Shown: piece by piece, positions 32,715 through 42,283 of the stretch | Position numbering within the stretch: position 1 is the first letter of the stretch | Layout of the letters: the number at the start of each line of letters is the position of its first letter | NCBI RefSeq assembly: GCF_030649675.1 | Contig: NZ_JAUTDR010000012.1 | Span: 20,942-84,941, forward strand | Reading direction: 5' to 3' | Length of the DNA: 64,000 bases | DNA from: Haliea sp. E1-2-M8 | GTDB lineage: Bacteria > Pseudomonadota > Gammaproteobacteria > Pseudomonadales > Halieaceae | Position numbers and translations under genes: made by a program | The notes under the pieces: generated by a model | Seen by the model: the letters and a program-made list of their open reading frames with translations, nothing else | The model's database searches: none | What the model was told of the DNA's origin: nothing

Positions 32715-34077
32715 ACATGGTCAGCTGCTGGCCGGGGTAGATGGTTGCCTGCGGATTGAGCGCATTCCAGGCAATGAGATCCGTGACCTTGACCTTGAAC
32801 CGCCGGGCGATGCGATACAGGGAGTCTCCGCGGCGAACCTTGTAGTCACGCGTTTCGATCTGTGCCGGACCGCCGCGTTGGGCCAGCGCGCCACGGGCAT
32901 ACGCTCCCTGGGGAATGAGCAGGGTCGACCCCTCACGGATCAGGCTGCCCTGAATTTTGTTGGCCTTGCGCAGCAGATCGACCCGGCTATCGAACGTCTG
33001 GGCTATCCGTGACAGTGTATCACCGCGTTTGACCCGGTAGTGTTGCCAGCTGACACGCTGTTCCGGGCTGAGTGTGGCAAGACGCTGCCGGAACAGGTCT
33101 GCTCTTTCCGGTGGCAGCAGCAGTTCGGTGGCGCCGGGGGAGGTGGCCCAGCGCAGGTGGCCGGGGTTGAGTGCCTGCAGGACCGGCAGGTCGACCTCGG
33201 CCAGTTCCGCCGCCCGTGCCAGTTCAATCTGGCCGCCCGTCGGTACGGGCACGAAGGCGGGCGCATTGGCCAGTGGCGGCAGTGCCAGCTCCCAGGCATC
33301 TGGTTCCCCGACAAGACTGCTCAGGGCCAGCAGGCGGGGGACATATTTGCGGGTTTCCGCAGGCAGTGGCAGGGACCAGAAATCGGTGCGGCGACCGCGG
33401 GCACTGTTGCCCAGAACTGCACGGCCGACACGGCCGACGCCGCCGTTGTAGGCGGCAATGGCGAGCAGCCAGTCACCCTCGAGGCTGTCGTGCAGGTACT
33501 GCAGGTAGTCCAGCGCGGCGGCTGTGGATTCGCGCAGGTCGCGCCGGCCGTCGTACCACCAGTCGCTGCTGAGGCCCAGGGTGCGGCCCGTCGCGGGCAT
33601 GATCTGCCACAGGCCCATTGCCTGCTGGGAGGAGAGCGCGAAGGGGTTGAGGGTGCTCTCCACCAGTGGCAGCAGGGCCAGCTCCATGGGCATGTTGCGG
33701 CGCTCTATTTCCTCCACGATGTAGTGCAGATAGAGCGCCCCGCGCTCGGTGACCGCCTCGAAGTAGCGGTCCTGTGCCAGGTAGTAGGCCCGGGCGTCAC
33801 GCACCTGGCGGTTGTCCGGTATTTCCCATTGCATGCCGCCGCGAAGACGCGCCCACAGATCGTTGGGGTCAACCTGCTCCGGCACTGGGGCGCGCCGGAG
33901 CAACGGCGGAGGGGGTTCTGTGACCGCGGTTCGCTGCACCTTGCTGGGCGCGGTCTCCTGGCGAGCCCCGACGGTTTCTGAATCGGCCGGCACAAGCTGA
34001 CAGCCAGATACCGACAGAAAGCTCGAAACCACTACAAAAATCGAGTATAACTTTATGTTTTTAATTGGAAAACTCAA
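32698..34077 (-). CDS. mltD: Membrane-bound lytic murein transglycosylase D (lipoprotein, LysM)
   Basis: A 459-residue outer-membrane lipoprotein that cleaves peptidoglycan to 1,6-anhydro products. A short signal peptide ends in the lipobox LSVSGC; an SLT domain follows with the catalytic Glu in LLPLVESTLNPFALSS and the MGLWQIMPATG motif; and two LysM domains (VKRGDTLSRIAQTF, VRRGDSLYRIARRF) bind glycan. I chose TTG 34077: it lies in the gloB stop (TTGA), AAGGA precedes it, and the product then begins with a normal 25-residue lipoprotein signal. Upstream in-frame codons would prepend non-signal sequence. Confidence 0.92.
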   Translation of the reverse strand: MSFPIKNIKLYSIFVVVSSFLSVSGCQLVPADSETVGARQETAPSKVQRTAVTEPPPPLLRRAPVPEQVDPNDLWARLRGGMQWEIPDNRQVRDARAYYLAQDRYFEAVTERGALYLHYIVEEIERRNMPMELALLPLVESTLNPFALSSQQAMGLWQIMPATGRTLGLSSDWWYDGRRDLRESTAAALDYLQYLHDSLEGDWLLAIAAYNGGVGRVGRAVLGNSARGRRTDFWSLPLPAETRKYVPRLLALSSLVGEPDAWELALPPLANAPAFVPVPTGGQIELARAAELAEVDLPVLQALNPGHLRWATSPGATELLLPPERADLFRQRLATLSPEQRVSWQHYRVKRGDTLSRIAQTFDSRVDLLRKANKIQGSLIREGSTLLIPQGAYARGALAQRGGPAQIETRDYKVRRGDSLYRIARRFKVKVTDLIAWNALNPQATIYPGQQLTMYVRGG

Positions 34078-34856
34078 AATGAATCCTTCCAGGTGCGAAG
34101 GGCAGCAAACACCTCTTCCGGCTTCTCGCCCTGCCATTTACCCTGCCGTCGGAGTGCGGCCACCAGCGCCGGCTCCTCGCAGCGGAGGAAGGGGTTGGTA
34201 GTCAGCTCGACGGCGAGTTCCGAGGGCACAGTCGGTTCGCCGCGTTCCCGCGCAGCGGCAACCTCTGCCGCGCGTCGGGCGAGATCGCTGTTGTCGGGCT
34301 CTACTGCCCGGGCGAAGCGCAGGTTGGCCTGGGTATATTCGTGGGCGCAGTACACCCGGGTGGCGCCGGGCAGGGCGGCCAGGGAGGCCAGCGACGCATA
34401 CATGACCGGGGCCGTGCCCTCGAACATGCGGCCACAGCCACCGGCAAACAGGGTGTCGCCGCAGAACAGCAGGGGCGGTTGGCCACTGCTGCCTGCGTGA
34501 TAGTAGGCGATATGGTCCAGCGTATGCCCGGGCACAGCGATGACGGAGAACTCAAGCCCCAGCACCTCGATGCTGGCGCCGGCCTGCAGTGGCCTGGAGA
34601 TGCCGGTTATGGCGGGATTGCGCGGACCGTAGACCACCGGGTCGCTGTGGGCGATCAGTTCTTCCAGCCCACCGACATGGTCGAAGTGGTGGTGGGTGAT
34701 CAGCACGCCCGCAAGTTCAAGCTGGTCCCGTTCGAGTATCGCCAGGACGGGCGCGGCGTCACCCGGATCGACCACAAAGCAGCGCCGGCTGCCGCTGTCG
34801 CGCAGGAGCCAGATATAATTGTCGCTGAAGGCGGCTAGCGGTTCGATTACCAGCAT
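34074..34856 (-). CDS. gloB: Hydroxyacylglutathione hydrolase (glyoxalase II)
   Basis: A 260-residue metallo-beta-lactamase-fold hydrolase that releases D-lactate from S-lactoylglutathione in methylglyoxal detoxification. Metal ligands lie in THHHFDHVGG, VPGHTLDH, FCGDTLFAGGCGR and YCAHEYT; the C-terminal glutathione-binding helix region ends NPFLRCEEP. ATG 34856 gives the standard start MLVIEPLAAFSDNYIWLL. It is divergent from yafS, the same gloB-yafS-rnhA-dnaQ order as in E. coli, and is translationally coupled to mltD. Confidence 0.96.
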   Translation of the reverse strand: MLVIEPLAAFSDNYIWLLRDSGSRRCFVVDPGDAAPVLAILERDQLELAGVLITHHHFDHVGGLEELIAHSDPVVYGPRNPAITGISRPLQAGASIEVLGLEFSVIAVPGHTLDHIAYYHAGSSGQPPLLFCGDTLFAGGCGRMFEGTAPVMYASLASLAALPGATRVYCAHEYTQANLRFARAVEPDNSDLARRAAEVAAARERGEPTVPSELAVELTTNPFLRCEEPALVAALRRQGKWQGEKPEEVFAALRTWKDSF

Positions 34857-34936
34857 GGTGACGTTCCAAACCCCCTGAAATGCAGTAACATGCCCGTTTG
34901 GGCAATTAGCGCGCCGGTACCCGGCGGCTGGAGACA

Positions 34937-35695
34937 ATGCGCGAGTGTAGCGATATTTTGAGCGAACTGGAATCCTGGTATGCGACCGCGGTGGGGCACA
35001 ACCTGCACGCGTCGGTGCAGACGGCTCTCGAGCCCATGCTGGAGACAGCCTTCGGTTATCACCTGGTGCAGGTAGGTTATACCCGACAGCAACCCCTGTT
35101 TGGCAACAGCCGGATCCGGCACCGGGCCTACACCGCGCCGCGGGCGGGGCATGCAGTGACGGTCGTGGCCGAGCACGATGAGCTGCCCCTGGAGAGTGAC
35201 AGCGTCGACGTGGTGATTGCCCACCACTGTCTGGATTTCACCACCCAGCCACACCAGGTGTTGCGCGAGCTGCAGCGGGTTCTGACGCCCAACGGCCAGT
35301 TGCTGTTGATTGGTTTCAACCCCTGGGGCCTGCTGGGCACCATCCACCACCTGCGCGGATTGGGGGGCAATGCCCTGTGGCAGGGCCACCGCCCGGTGGG
35401 CTGTTCCCGCCTGCTGGACTGGCTGCGGTTGCTCGGCTGCGAAGCGGAGTCCGCGCGCTATCTGTACCCGCTGCCGGTATTGGGGGAGTCCCGTGTCGGC
35501 CACTACGCCGCCGCTGCCAATCTCTGGAGCGAACGGCACCGCTTGCCGCTGGGCGATGTCTACCTGATCCACGCCATCAAGCAGGTCGGCGGTACCACCC
35601 GCCCCGTGCAGCGCGCCAGCCGCAGCGCTCGTCTGATCGGTTTGGCAGTGCCGAATCCGGCGGCGACGCCACGCCAGGGTGACCACGCCGCGTGA
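34937..35695 (+). CDS. yafS: YafS-type SAM-dependent methyltransferase
   Basis: A 252-residue class I methyltransferase of the Methyltransf_11 type. The central part [24 protein letters not shown] and REVLTP-like [24 protein letters not shown] are typical, but the first SAM glycine motif is weak ([13 protein letters not shown]). Substrate unknown. Position between gloB and rnhA matches E. coli yafS. It overlaps rnhA by four bases (GTGA). Confidence 0.8.
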   Translation: MRECSDILSELESWYATAVGHNLHASVQTALEPMLETAFGYHLVQVGYTRQQPLFGNSRIRHRAYTAPRAGHAVTVVAEHDELPLESDSVDVVIAHHCLDFTTQPHQVLRELQRVLTPNGQLLLIGFNPWGLLGTIHHLRGLGGNALWQGHRPVGCSRLLDWLRLLGCEAESARYLYPLPVLGESRVGHYAAAANLWSERHRLPLGDVYLIHAIKQVGGTTRPVQRASRSARLIGLAVPNPAATPRQGDHAA

Positions 35696-36132
35696 AGCAG
35701 GTCGAGATATTCACCGATGGCGCCTGCCGCGGCAATCCCGGGCCGGGCGGCTGGGGAGCGCTGCTGCGCTGCAACGGACGCGAGCGCGAACTCTTTGGCG
35801 GCGAGTCCCACACCACCAACAACCGGATGGAGTTGCAGGCGGCGATCGAGTCCCTGCGCGCCCTGAAAGAGCCCTGTGAGGTCACCCTGACTACCGATTC
35901 CGTGTATGTGCGTGACGGGATTACCAAATGGTTGGCCAACTGGAAGCAAAAGGGTTGGAAGACGGCTTCCCGCCAGCCGGTGAAAAATATCGATCTGTGG
36001 CAGGCGCTGGACGAGCAGAGTCAGCGCCACCGGATCAGCTGGCACTGGGTCAAGGGGCATAGCGGGCACCGGGAGAACGAGATTGCCGACCAGCTGGCCA
36101 ACAGGGGTATCGACGGACTCCGGGCCCGCTGA
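35692..36132 (+). CDS. rnhA: Ribonuclease HI
   Basis: A 146-residue RNase HI that cuts the RNA strand of RNA-DNA hybrids. The metal-binding residues are D9 ([12 protein letters not shown]), E47 (NNRMELQAA), D69 (TTDSVYV) and D133 (NEIADQLA), with H123 in KGHSGH. The GTG start overlaps the yafS stop. dnaQ follows after 21 bases, as in most gammaproteobacteria, so one message probably encodes both. Confidence 0.97.
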   Translation: MKQVEIFTDGACRGNPGPGGWGALLRCNGRERELFGGESHTTNNRMELQAAIESLRALKEPCEVTLTTDSVYVRDGITKWLANWKQKGWKTASRQPVKNIDLWQALDEQSQRHRISWHWVKGHSGHRENEIADQLANRGIDGLRAR

Positions 36133-36153
36133 CGGAAGCGACGAGGAACGCAT

Positions 36154-36879
36154 GTGAGACTGATAGTACTGGACACGGAAACCACCGGCCTGGAAGTCAA
36201 CCAGGGCCACCGGATCATTGAAATCGGCTGCGTCGAGCTGGTCAACCGGCGCCTGACCGGCAACCACTTTCATCGCTATATCAATCCGCAGCGGGATATC
36301 GACCAGGGTGCGATTGAAGTTCACGGCATCACCAGCGAGTTCCTTGCCGACAAACCGCTGTTTGCACAGGTAGCCGCGGAGTTCCTGGAGTTTGTACAGG
36401 GCGCCGAGCTGGTCATTCACAACGCCCCCTTTGACATCGGCTTCCTGGATGCGGAGCTCAAGCGCCTTGACGAGCGCCATCCGGGGCTGGAATCCGTGTG
36501 TTCGGTGACCGACACCCTGGTCATGGCCAGGGCAAGGCACCCCGGTCAGCGCAATAACCTGGACGCACTCTGCAACCGCTACACCGTGGACAACTCCCAG
36601 CGCGACCTGCACGGCGCTCTGCTGGATGCCGAGATCCTGGCGGATGTATACCTGGCGATGACCGGAGGCCAGACCGCCTTTCAGCTTGCGGACCACGGCC
36701 CGGGGGAGGGCGACGGCAGCAGCCACAGCGAGGGTATCAGGCGCCTGTCGGCCCAGCGTCCTGCGCTGGCCGTGCCCAGGGCCAGCGCAGAGGATCTGGC
36801 GGCGCACGAAGCGCAGCTGGAAGCCATCGCCCGGGCCAGTGGCGGCACGGTGTTGTGGCGGGAGGTGGTGCGGACATGA
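36154..36879 (+). CDS. dnaQ: DNA polymerase III epsilon subunit (proofreading exonuclease)
   Basis: A 241-residue 3'-5' exonuclease of the DEDDh type. ExoI is VLDTETTG with D7 and E9; ExoII is HNAPFDIGFLD; ExoIII is HGALLDAEILADVY. The C-terminal tail, which binds the alpha polymerase, contains a Gln/Ala-rich stretch and ends around EAIARASGGTVLWREV. The GTG start follows GAGGA by seven bases. It overlaps nudC by four bases. Confidence 0.97.
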   Translation: MRLIVLDTETTGLEVNQGHRIIEIGCVELVNRRLTGNHFHRYINPQRDIDQGAIEVHGITSEFLADKPLFAQVAAEFLEFVQGAELVIHNAPFDIGFLDAELKRLDERHPGLESVCSVTDTLVMARARHPGQRNNLDALCNRYTVDNSQRDLHGALLDAEILADVYLAMTGGQTAFQLADHGPGEGDGSSHSEGIRRLSAQRPALAVPRASAEDLAAHEAQLEAIARASGGTVLWREVVRT

Positions 36880-37694
36880 GCTTCCAGCCCGACAACCGGC
36901 CGCCGGCCGCCGCGGAGGATGCCCTGCACCTGGTGTTCCAGCGCGGCCAGGTGGTCACCGACATGACTGCGCGGGACCCGCTGTTGCAGCGGGCGGAATT
37001 GCAATCCATGGGCTGGCTGGTGCTGCGCGAGCAATTCCTCGGGTACTGGCACGGCCGTCCCTGCTTCGCGGTGGAGATCGATGCCGGCATCGAACCGGAT
37101 CCGATGCGCTTTGCCCGCGGCAATCTGTACCAGCTGCTGGGCCGCGTCGACGATGGCCTGTTTGCCCTCGCAGGCCGGGCCTCCCAGCTGCTTGCCTGGG
37201 AACGCGATCACCAGTTTTGTGGCCGCTGCGGCAGTGCCATGGCGGTCGACATGGTGGAGCGCGCCATGCGCTGCGCGCCCTGCGGCACGGTCAACTACCC
37301 GCGCATCAACCCCTGCGTCATCGTCCTGATCACTCGCGGCGAGGAACTGCTGCTGGCCCGCAACGTAAACTTTCCGGGCAAAATGTACAGCACCCTGGCC
37401 GGGTTTATCGAAGCCGGCGAGAGCGCCGAGGACACCCTGCACCGTGAGGTGCGGGAGGAGGTCGGGGTGGAGGTCCACAGGCTGCGCTATTTCGGTTCCC
37501 AGTCCTGGCCGTTCCCCAGCCAGTTGATGCTGGGCTTCTTCGCGGAGTACGCCGGTGGCGATATCGTCTGCGAGCCCGGGGAGATCGCCGATGCCGGCTG
37601 GTATCATTACCGCGACCTGCCCGAGGTGCCACCGCCGACCTCGATTGCGGGGCAACTCATCCGCCACTACGTCAGCGAACTGACACGGGAGTAA
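36876..37694 (+). CDS. nudC: NAD+ diphosphatase / NAD-cap RNA hydrolase
   Basis: A 272-residue NudC. A zinc ribbon (CGRCGS, CAPCG) precedes the Nudix domain, whose box is GFIEAGESAEDTLHREVREEVG; the NudC-specific SQSWPFPSQLMLGF motif follows it. NudC hydrolyses NADH and removes NAD caps from RNA. ATG 36876 overlaps the dnaQ stop (ATGA); an in-frame GTG at 36855 is less likely. Linkage to dnaQ is not universal, but the overlap suggests they are expressed together here. Confidence 0.94.
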   Translation: MSFQPDNRPPAAAEDALHLVFQRGQVVTDMTARDPLLQRAELQSMGWLVLREQFLGYWHGRPCFAVEIDAGIEPDPMRFARGNLYQLLGRVDDGLFALAGRASQLLAWERDHQFCGRCGSAMAVDMVERAMRCAPCGTVNYPRINPCVIVLITRGEELLLARNVNFPGKMYSTLAGFIEAGESAEDTLHREVREEVGVEVHRLRYFGSQSWPFPSQLMLGFFAEYAGGDIVCEPGEIADAGWYHYRDLPEVPPPTSIAGQLIRHYVSELTRE

Positions 37695-37698
37695 CCAC

Positions 37699-38754
<1,056 letters not shown>

Positions 38755-38826
38755 GTCCGTGACTGCTATGGTCTTCTATCGGGCCCACCCCGGACACTAG
38801 TAGCCGGAACGCGACAAGGAACCGGT

Positions 38827-39459
38827 ATGAGCACCGTCACCATCATCTACACCCTGGATCTGTTGGGAATTGCGGTATTCGCCATCAGTGGCGCTCTGGC
38901 GGCGGCGGAAAAACGTCTGGATGTCCTGGGCTTCGTGCTGTTTGGCACCATCACCGGCATCGGCGGCGGTACTGTGCGCGACCTGTTATTGCAGACCGGG
39001 GAGGTATTCTGGATCGGCAATACCGCCTATCTGTGGGTCTGTATCGGCGCCAGTGTCGCCACCTGGTTCCTGGCGCACTTTTTCGAATCCCTGCGCACCG
39101 TCCTGCTCTGGGCCGACGCTCTGGGGTTGGCTCTGTTCAGTGTGCTGGGCACCCAGAAAGCCCTGGCCTGGGACGCTCCGCTGCTGGTTGCCATCGGCAT
39201 GGGCATGATGACCGCCACGTTCGGCTCGTTAATCCGGGACGGCCTGCTGGGCCGGCCGCCGGTGCTGCTGGAGCCGGACATCTACGTGACCGCGGCGGCA
39301 CTGGGTGCGATCAGCTATGTGGTGTTTAGCGCGCAGCACTGGGGGCAGCAGATAGCACTGCCACTGGCAGTGGCCGCTGCCTTTGCCCTGCGGGGCGCGG
39401 CCATCCTGTTTGACCTGCGCCTGCCCAAGTATCAACCCGGCAGCGAACAGGAGCCCTGA
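38827..39459 (+). CDS. TRIC/UPF0126 family trimeric cation channel (YadS-like)
   Basis: A 210-residue integral membrane protein with about seven transmembrane helices arranged as an inverted duplication, each half carrying a conserved glycine and arginine-aspartate turn: GTITGIGGGTVRDLLL and FGSLIRDGLLGRPP. Prokaryotic TRIC proteins form potassium- or cation-permeable trimers. AAGGAACC lies before the ATG. No obvious functional link with its neighbours. Confidence 0.88.
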   Translation: MSTVTIIYTLDLLGIAVFAISGALAAAEKRLDVLGFVLFGTITGIGGGTVRDLLLQTGEVFWIGNTAYLWVCIGASVATWFLAHFFESLRTVLLWADALGLALFSVLGTQKALAWDAPLLVAIGMGMMTATFGSLIRDGLLGRPPVLLEPDIYVTAAALGAISYVVFSAQHWGQQIALPLAVAAAFALRGAAILFDLRLPKYQPGSEQEP

Positions 39460-39474
39460 GCGTGGCGTGCGGCA

Positions 39475-40392
39475 TCAACCTTTGCCGGTAGGCTTGTTGG
39501 GCCCGGTCTGGGAGTCCTTCTCGATGTATTCGATGATCTTGCTGGCGATGTCGATGCCCGTGGCCTTCTCGATGCCCTCCAGGCCCGGAGACGAGTTCAC
39601 CTCGATAACCAGGGGGCCGTGAGCCGAGCGCAGGATATCCACCCCTGCCAGATCCAGCCCCATGACTCGCGCCGCCCGGAGTGCCAGCCGCCGTTCCTCG
39701 GGAGTCAGCTTGATCACCTCCGCGGTGCCACCCCGGTGCAGGTTGGAGCGGTACTCGCCTTTCACCGCCTTGCGCTGCATGGCGGCAATCACTTTTTCGC
39801 CCACCACGAAGCAGCGGATGTCAGAGCCGCCGGCCTCCTTGATGAATTCCTGCACCAGGAAGTCGGAGCCGATACCGCGGAAAGCGTTGATCAGGGCCTC
39901 CGCGGCTTTCTTGGTCTCCGCCAGCAGCACGCCATTGCCGTGGGTGCTTTCGGTCAACTTGAGAATCAGCGGCGCGCCGCCGACAGATTCAATCAGCTTG
40001 TCCGTGGCCCTGGCGGAGTGGGCATAACTGGTGACCGGCTGCCCGATACCGCGCCGGGCCAGCAGCTGGTGGGCGCGCAGTTTGTCCCGGGAGCGGGTAA
40101 TGGCAATGGATTCATTCAGCGAGTAGACCTGGCCCACTTCGAACTGGCGCAGTACCGCGCAGCCGTAGGAGGTGATGCTGGCGCCGATCCGTGGAATGAC
40201 CGCCTCGAAGTCCAGGGCCTCTACCCGTTCCGCCGAGTGCTGGTAGGTCACCGTGGGATCGTTGGCGGTGATATTCATGTAGCACTTGAGCACATCGATA
40301 ACCTTGACATCGTGCCCCCGCGTGGTTGCCGCTTCCATCAGACGGCGGGTGGAATAGAGCCTGCGGTTGCGTGACAGAATACCGATCTTCAT
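39475..40392 (-). CDS. rimK: Ribosomal protein S6 glutamate ligase
   Basis: A 305-residue ATP-grasp ligase that adds glutamates to the C-terminus of ribosomal protein S6. It begins [22 protein letters not shown] and has the typical [76 protein letters not shown] and [14 protein letters not shown] 40392 is chosen from this family start. The gene stands alone, converging on the TRIC gene. Confidence 0.94.
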   Translation of the reverse strand: MKIGILSRNRRLYSTRRLMEAATTRGHDVKVIDVLKCYMNITANDPTVTYQHSAERVEALDFEAVIPRIGASITSYGCAVLRQFEVGQVYSLNESIAITRSRDKLRAHQLLARRGIGQPVTSYAHSARATDKLIESVGGAPLILKLTESTHGNGVLLAETKKAAEALINAFRGIGSDFLVQEFIKEAGGSDIRCFVVGEKVIAAMQRKAVKGEYRSNLHRGGTAEVIKLTPEERRLALRAARVMGLDLAGVDILRSAHGPLVIEVNSSPGLEGIEKATGIDIASKIIEYIEKDSQTGPNKPTGKG

Positions 40393-40510
40393 AGATTGTC
40401 CTTGGGGCTGGAGTAGAGGTGGCTGCAGCACGCATCATAGCTGGTATCAGGGAGTTTTACACAACACCCGGCACGGTTTGCCTGGCTGCGGAGGAGCGGG
40501 GGAGGCGTCG

Positions 40511-41779
40511 CTAGCGAATGTAATCCAGGTTTTGTTGCAGCATTTCCGGAGTCACCAGGGTTACCCCGGCTGGAGAAACCTCGAAGCGCTGCCGGTCCTG
40601 TTCCGGGTCAACTCCGATGACGGTCCCCGCCGCCAGTCTGCAACCGGTCTCGATGACGGCCTTGTGGATGTGGCAGTCGGGGCCGACTACCACCTCCGGC
40701 AGCAGCACTGAATCTGTCACCCTGGAAGATTCCTCCACCCGGACCCTGGAGAACAATACCGAGTGGCGCACCAGGGCGCCGGATACGATACAGCCGTTGC
40801 AGACCATGGAGTCCACCGCCATCCCGCGGCGACCCTCGTCGTCAAACACAAACTTTGCCGGCGGCGCCTGGACCTGGTGGGTGCGAATCGGCCACTGGGT
40901 GTCGAACAGGTCCAGTTCCGGCACCACGCCAATCAGTTCCATGTTGGCAGCCCAGTAGCTGTCCAGTGTCCCCACGTCCCGCCAGTAGGCCCGGGCGCCG
41001 GTCTTGGGGTCCCGAAAGGGGGCGGCGAAGACCCGGTCCTGCTGTACCGCAAGTGGCAGGATGTCTTTGCCGAAATCGTGCTCAGACGCCGGGTTGAGGC
41101 TGTCCTGGCGCAGACGATCGAGCAGATAGTCGGCGGTAAATACATAGATACCCATGGACGCCAGGGCGAAGTCGGGCTGTTCCGGCATCCCGCTGGGCGC
41201 TGCCGGTTTCTCCTCGAACCCGCACACTCGACCGTCGGGTTCGATCTCCATGATGCCAAAGGCACAGGCATCCGCCAGCGGCACCTCCATGCAGGCGACG
41301 GTAACGTCGGCCTGCTGTTCCACGTGGGTGGCAAGGAGGCCACCGTAGTCCATCTTGTAGATGTGGTCGCCACCGAGAATTAGCACAAAGCGCGGGTCAT
41401 GGGCGCGGATAATGTCGATGTTCTGGTACACCGCGTTGGCAGTACCGATGTACCAGCCGCCATCGGTGCGCTGCTGTGCCGGCAGCAGTTCGACAAACTC
41501 GCCGAGCTCGCCGCGCATGAAGCCCCAGCCCAGGCTCAGGTGGCGGATCAGGGAGTGGGCCTTGTACTGGGTGAGCACCCCGATCCTGCGCACGCCGGAG
41601 TTGACACAGTTGGACAGGGCAAAGTCGATGATGCGCATGTTGCCGCCGAAGGGTACCGCGGGTTTGGCGCGTTCAGTGGTCAGGCCGCCCAGCCGGGAGC
41701 CGCGACCGCCGGCGAGGACCAGCGCCAGAGTGTCGCGCGTCAGCGCGCTGACAAAGCGCTCCGGGAAATGAAAACTCAC
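40511..41779 (-). CDS. glgC: Glucose-1-phosphate adenylyltransferase
   Basis: A 422-residue ADP-glucose pyrophosphorylase, the committed step of glycogen synthesis. The N-terminal allosteric/nucleotide motif is LALVLAGGRGSRLGGLT, with KPAVPFGGNMRIIDFALSN, LGGDHIYKMDY, FEEKP, YWRDVGTLDSYWAANMEL and a C-terminal left-handed helix (SVLLPEVVVGPDCHI). I chose GTG 41779, one base after the stop of the small upstream gene, because the protein then starts at the usual distance from LTRDTLALVLAGG; ATG 41818 is possible. No glgA, glgB or glgP is adjacent. Confidence 0.93.
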   Translation of the reverse strand: MSFHFPERFVSALTRDTLALVLAGGRGSRLGGLTTERAKPAVPFGGNMRIIDFALSNCVNSGVRRIGVLTQYKAHSLIRHLSLGWGFMRGELGEFVELLPAQQRTDGGWYIGTANAVYQNIDIIRAHDPRFVLILGGDHIYKMDYGGLLATHVEQQADVTVACMEVPLADACAFGIMEIEPDGRVCGFEEKPAAPSGMPEQPDFALASMGIYVFTADYLLDRLRQDSLNPASEHDFGKDILPLAVQQDRVFAAPFRDPKTGARAYWRDVGTLDSYWAANMELIGVVPELDLFDTQWPIRTHQVQAPPAKFVFDDEGRRGMAVDSMVCNGCIVSGALVRHSVLFSRVRVEESSRVTDSVLLPEVVVGPDCHIHKAVIETGCRLAAGTVIGVDPEQDRQRFEVSPAGVTLVTPEMLQQNLDYIR

Positions 41780-41780
41780 C

Positions 41781-42008
41781 CTAGCGGTGCCATTCCGCCC
41801 GCAGGTGTTGGCATTCATCGCGCCAGGGGCAATCCGGCTCCCTGCAGGTAAAACGCAGTTCACTGGCAAAACACGGGCGTTGTCCCGCGGCGGCCTGCTG
41901 GGCCCAGATCTGCCAGCGCCGCGCGCTCCCGCTGCTCTGACGCCCGCTGTCAGAGGCAGGGTCCTGTGGGGGTGCTGCTCTGCTGTCGTTGCTGCGCCTG
42001 GCCCGCAT
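41781..42008 (-). CDS. Small Cys-rich protein upstream of glgC
   Basis: A 75-residue protein with a disordered Ser/Arg-rich first third and a compact C-terminal motif: RRWQIWAQQAAAGQRPCF, then C55, then C60-PWR-x2-C66 and a terminal LRAEWHR. Four cysteines (C46, C55, C60, C66) suggest a metal site or disulfides. CCGGAG lies seven bases before the ATG, a strong ribosome site, and the TAG stop is followed one base later by the glgC GTG, so the two genes are probably coupled. Similar CPWR-type small proteins seem familiar from Pseudomonas relatives, but I cannot name a family. A longer glgC start model would hide it. Confidence 0.65.
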   Translation of the reverse strand: MRARRSNDSRAAPPQDPASDSGRQSSGSARRWQIWAQQAAAGQRPCFASELRFTCREPDCPWRDECQHLRAEWHR

Positions 42009-42130
42009 GGATGTTCTCCGGCAATTCGGTGCTTCAGGGTAGCGCCGAGGGGTGCTCTCCGCATTGACCAGCATCAATCGTCCTAAGATTAGTCCAGCCA
42101 GCACCCGCCCGCAAAGAATCCACATATGCG

Positions 42131-42146
42131 CATAATATATATTATG
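42131..42146. promoter_or_regulatory. 16-bp perfect palindrome in an AT-rich island
   Basis: CATAATATATATTATG lies between the leftward Cys-rich/glgC genes and the rightward CDF transporter, within an AT-rich stretch (42120-42155) in otherwise GC-rich DNA. It could be an operator or overlapping divergent -10 elements. The remaining 275-base gap (42009-42283) shows nothing else I can name. Confidence 0.4.
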
Positions 42147-42283
42147 TTAAATAGGACATTTGGGCACACAGTTATGCACAGGCTTGCCCGCCGTCCAGCC
42201 AATGGCGGCCTTGCCGGGCGCCCCGCTCGAGGTCATGATGCTGACATCCCTCTTCCTTCAACCCTGGAGTTGCGAGACCCGCC

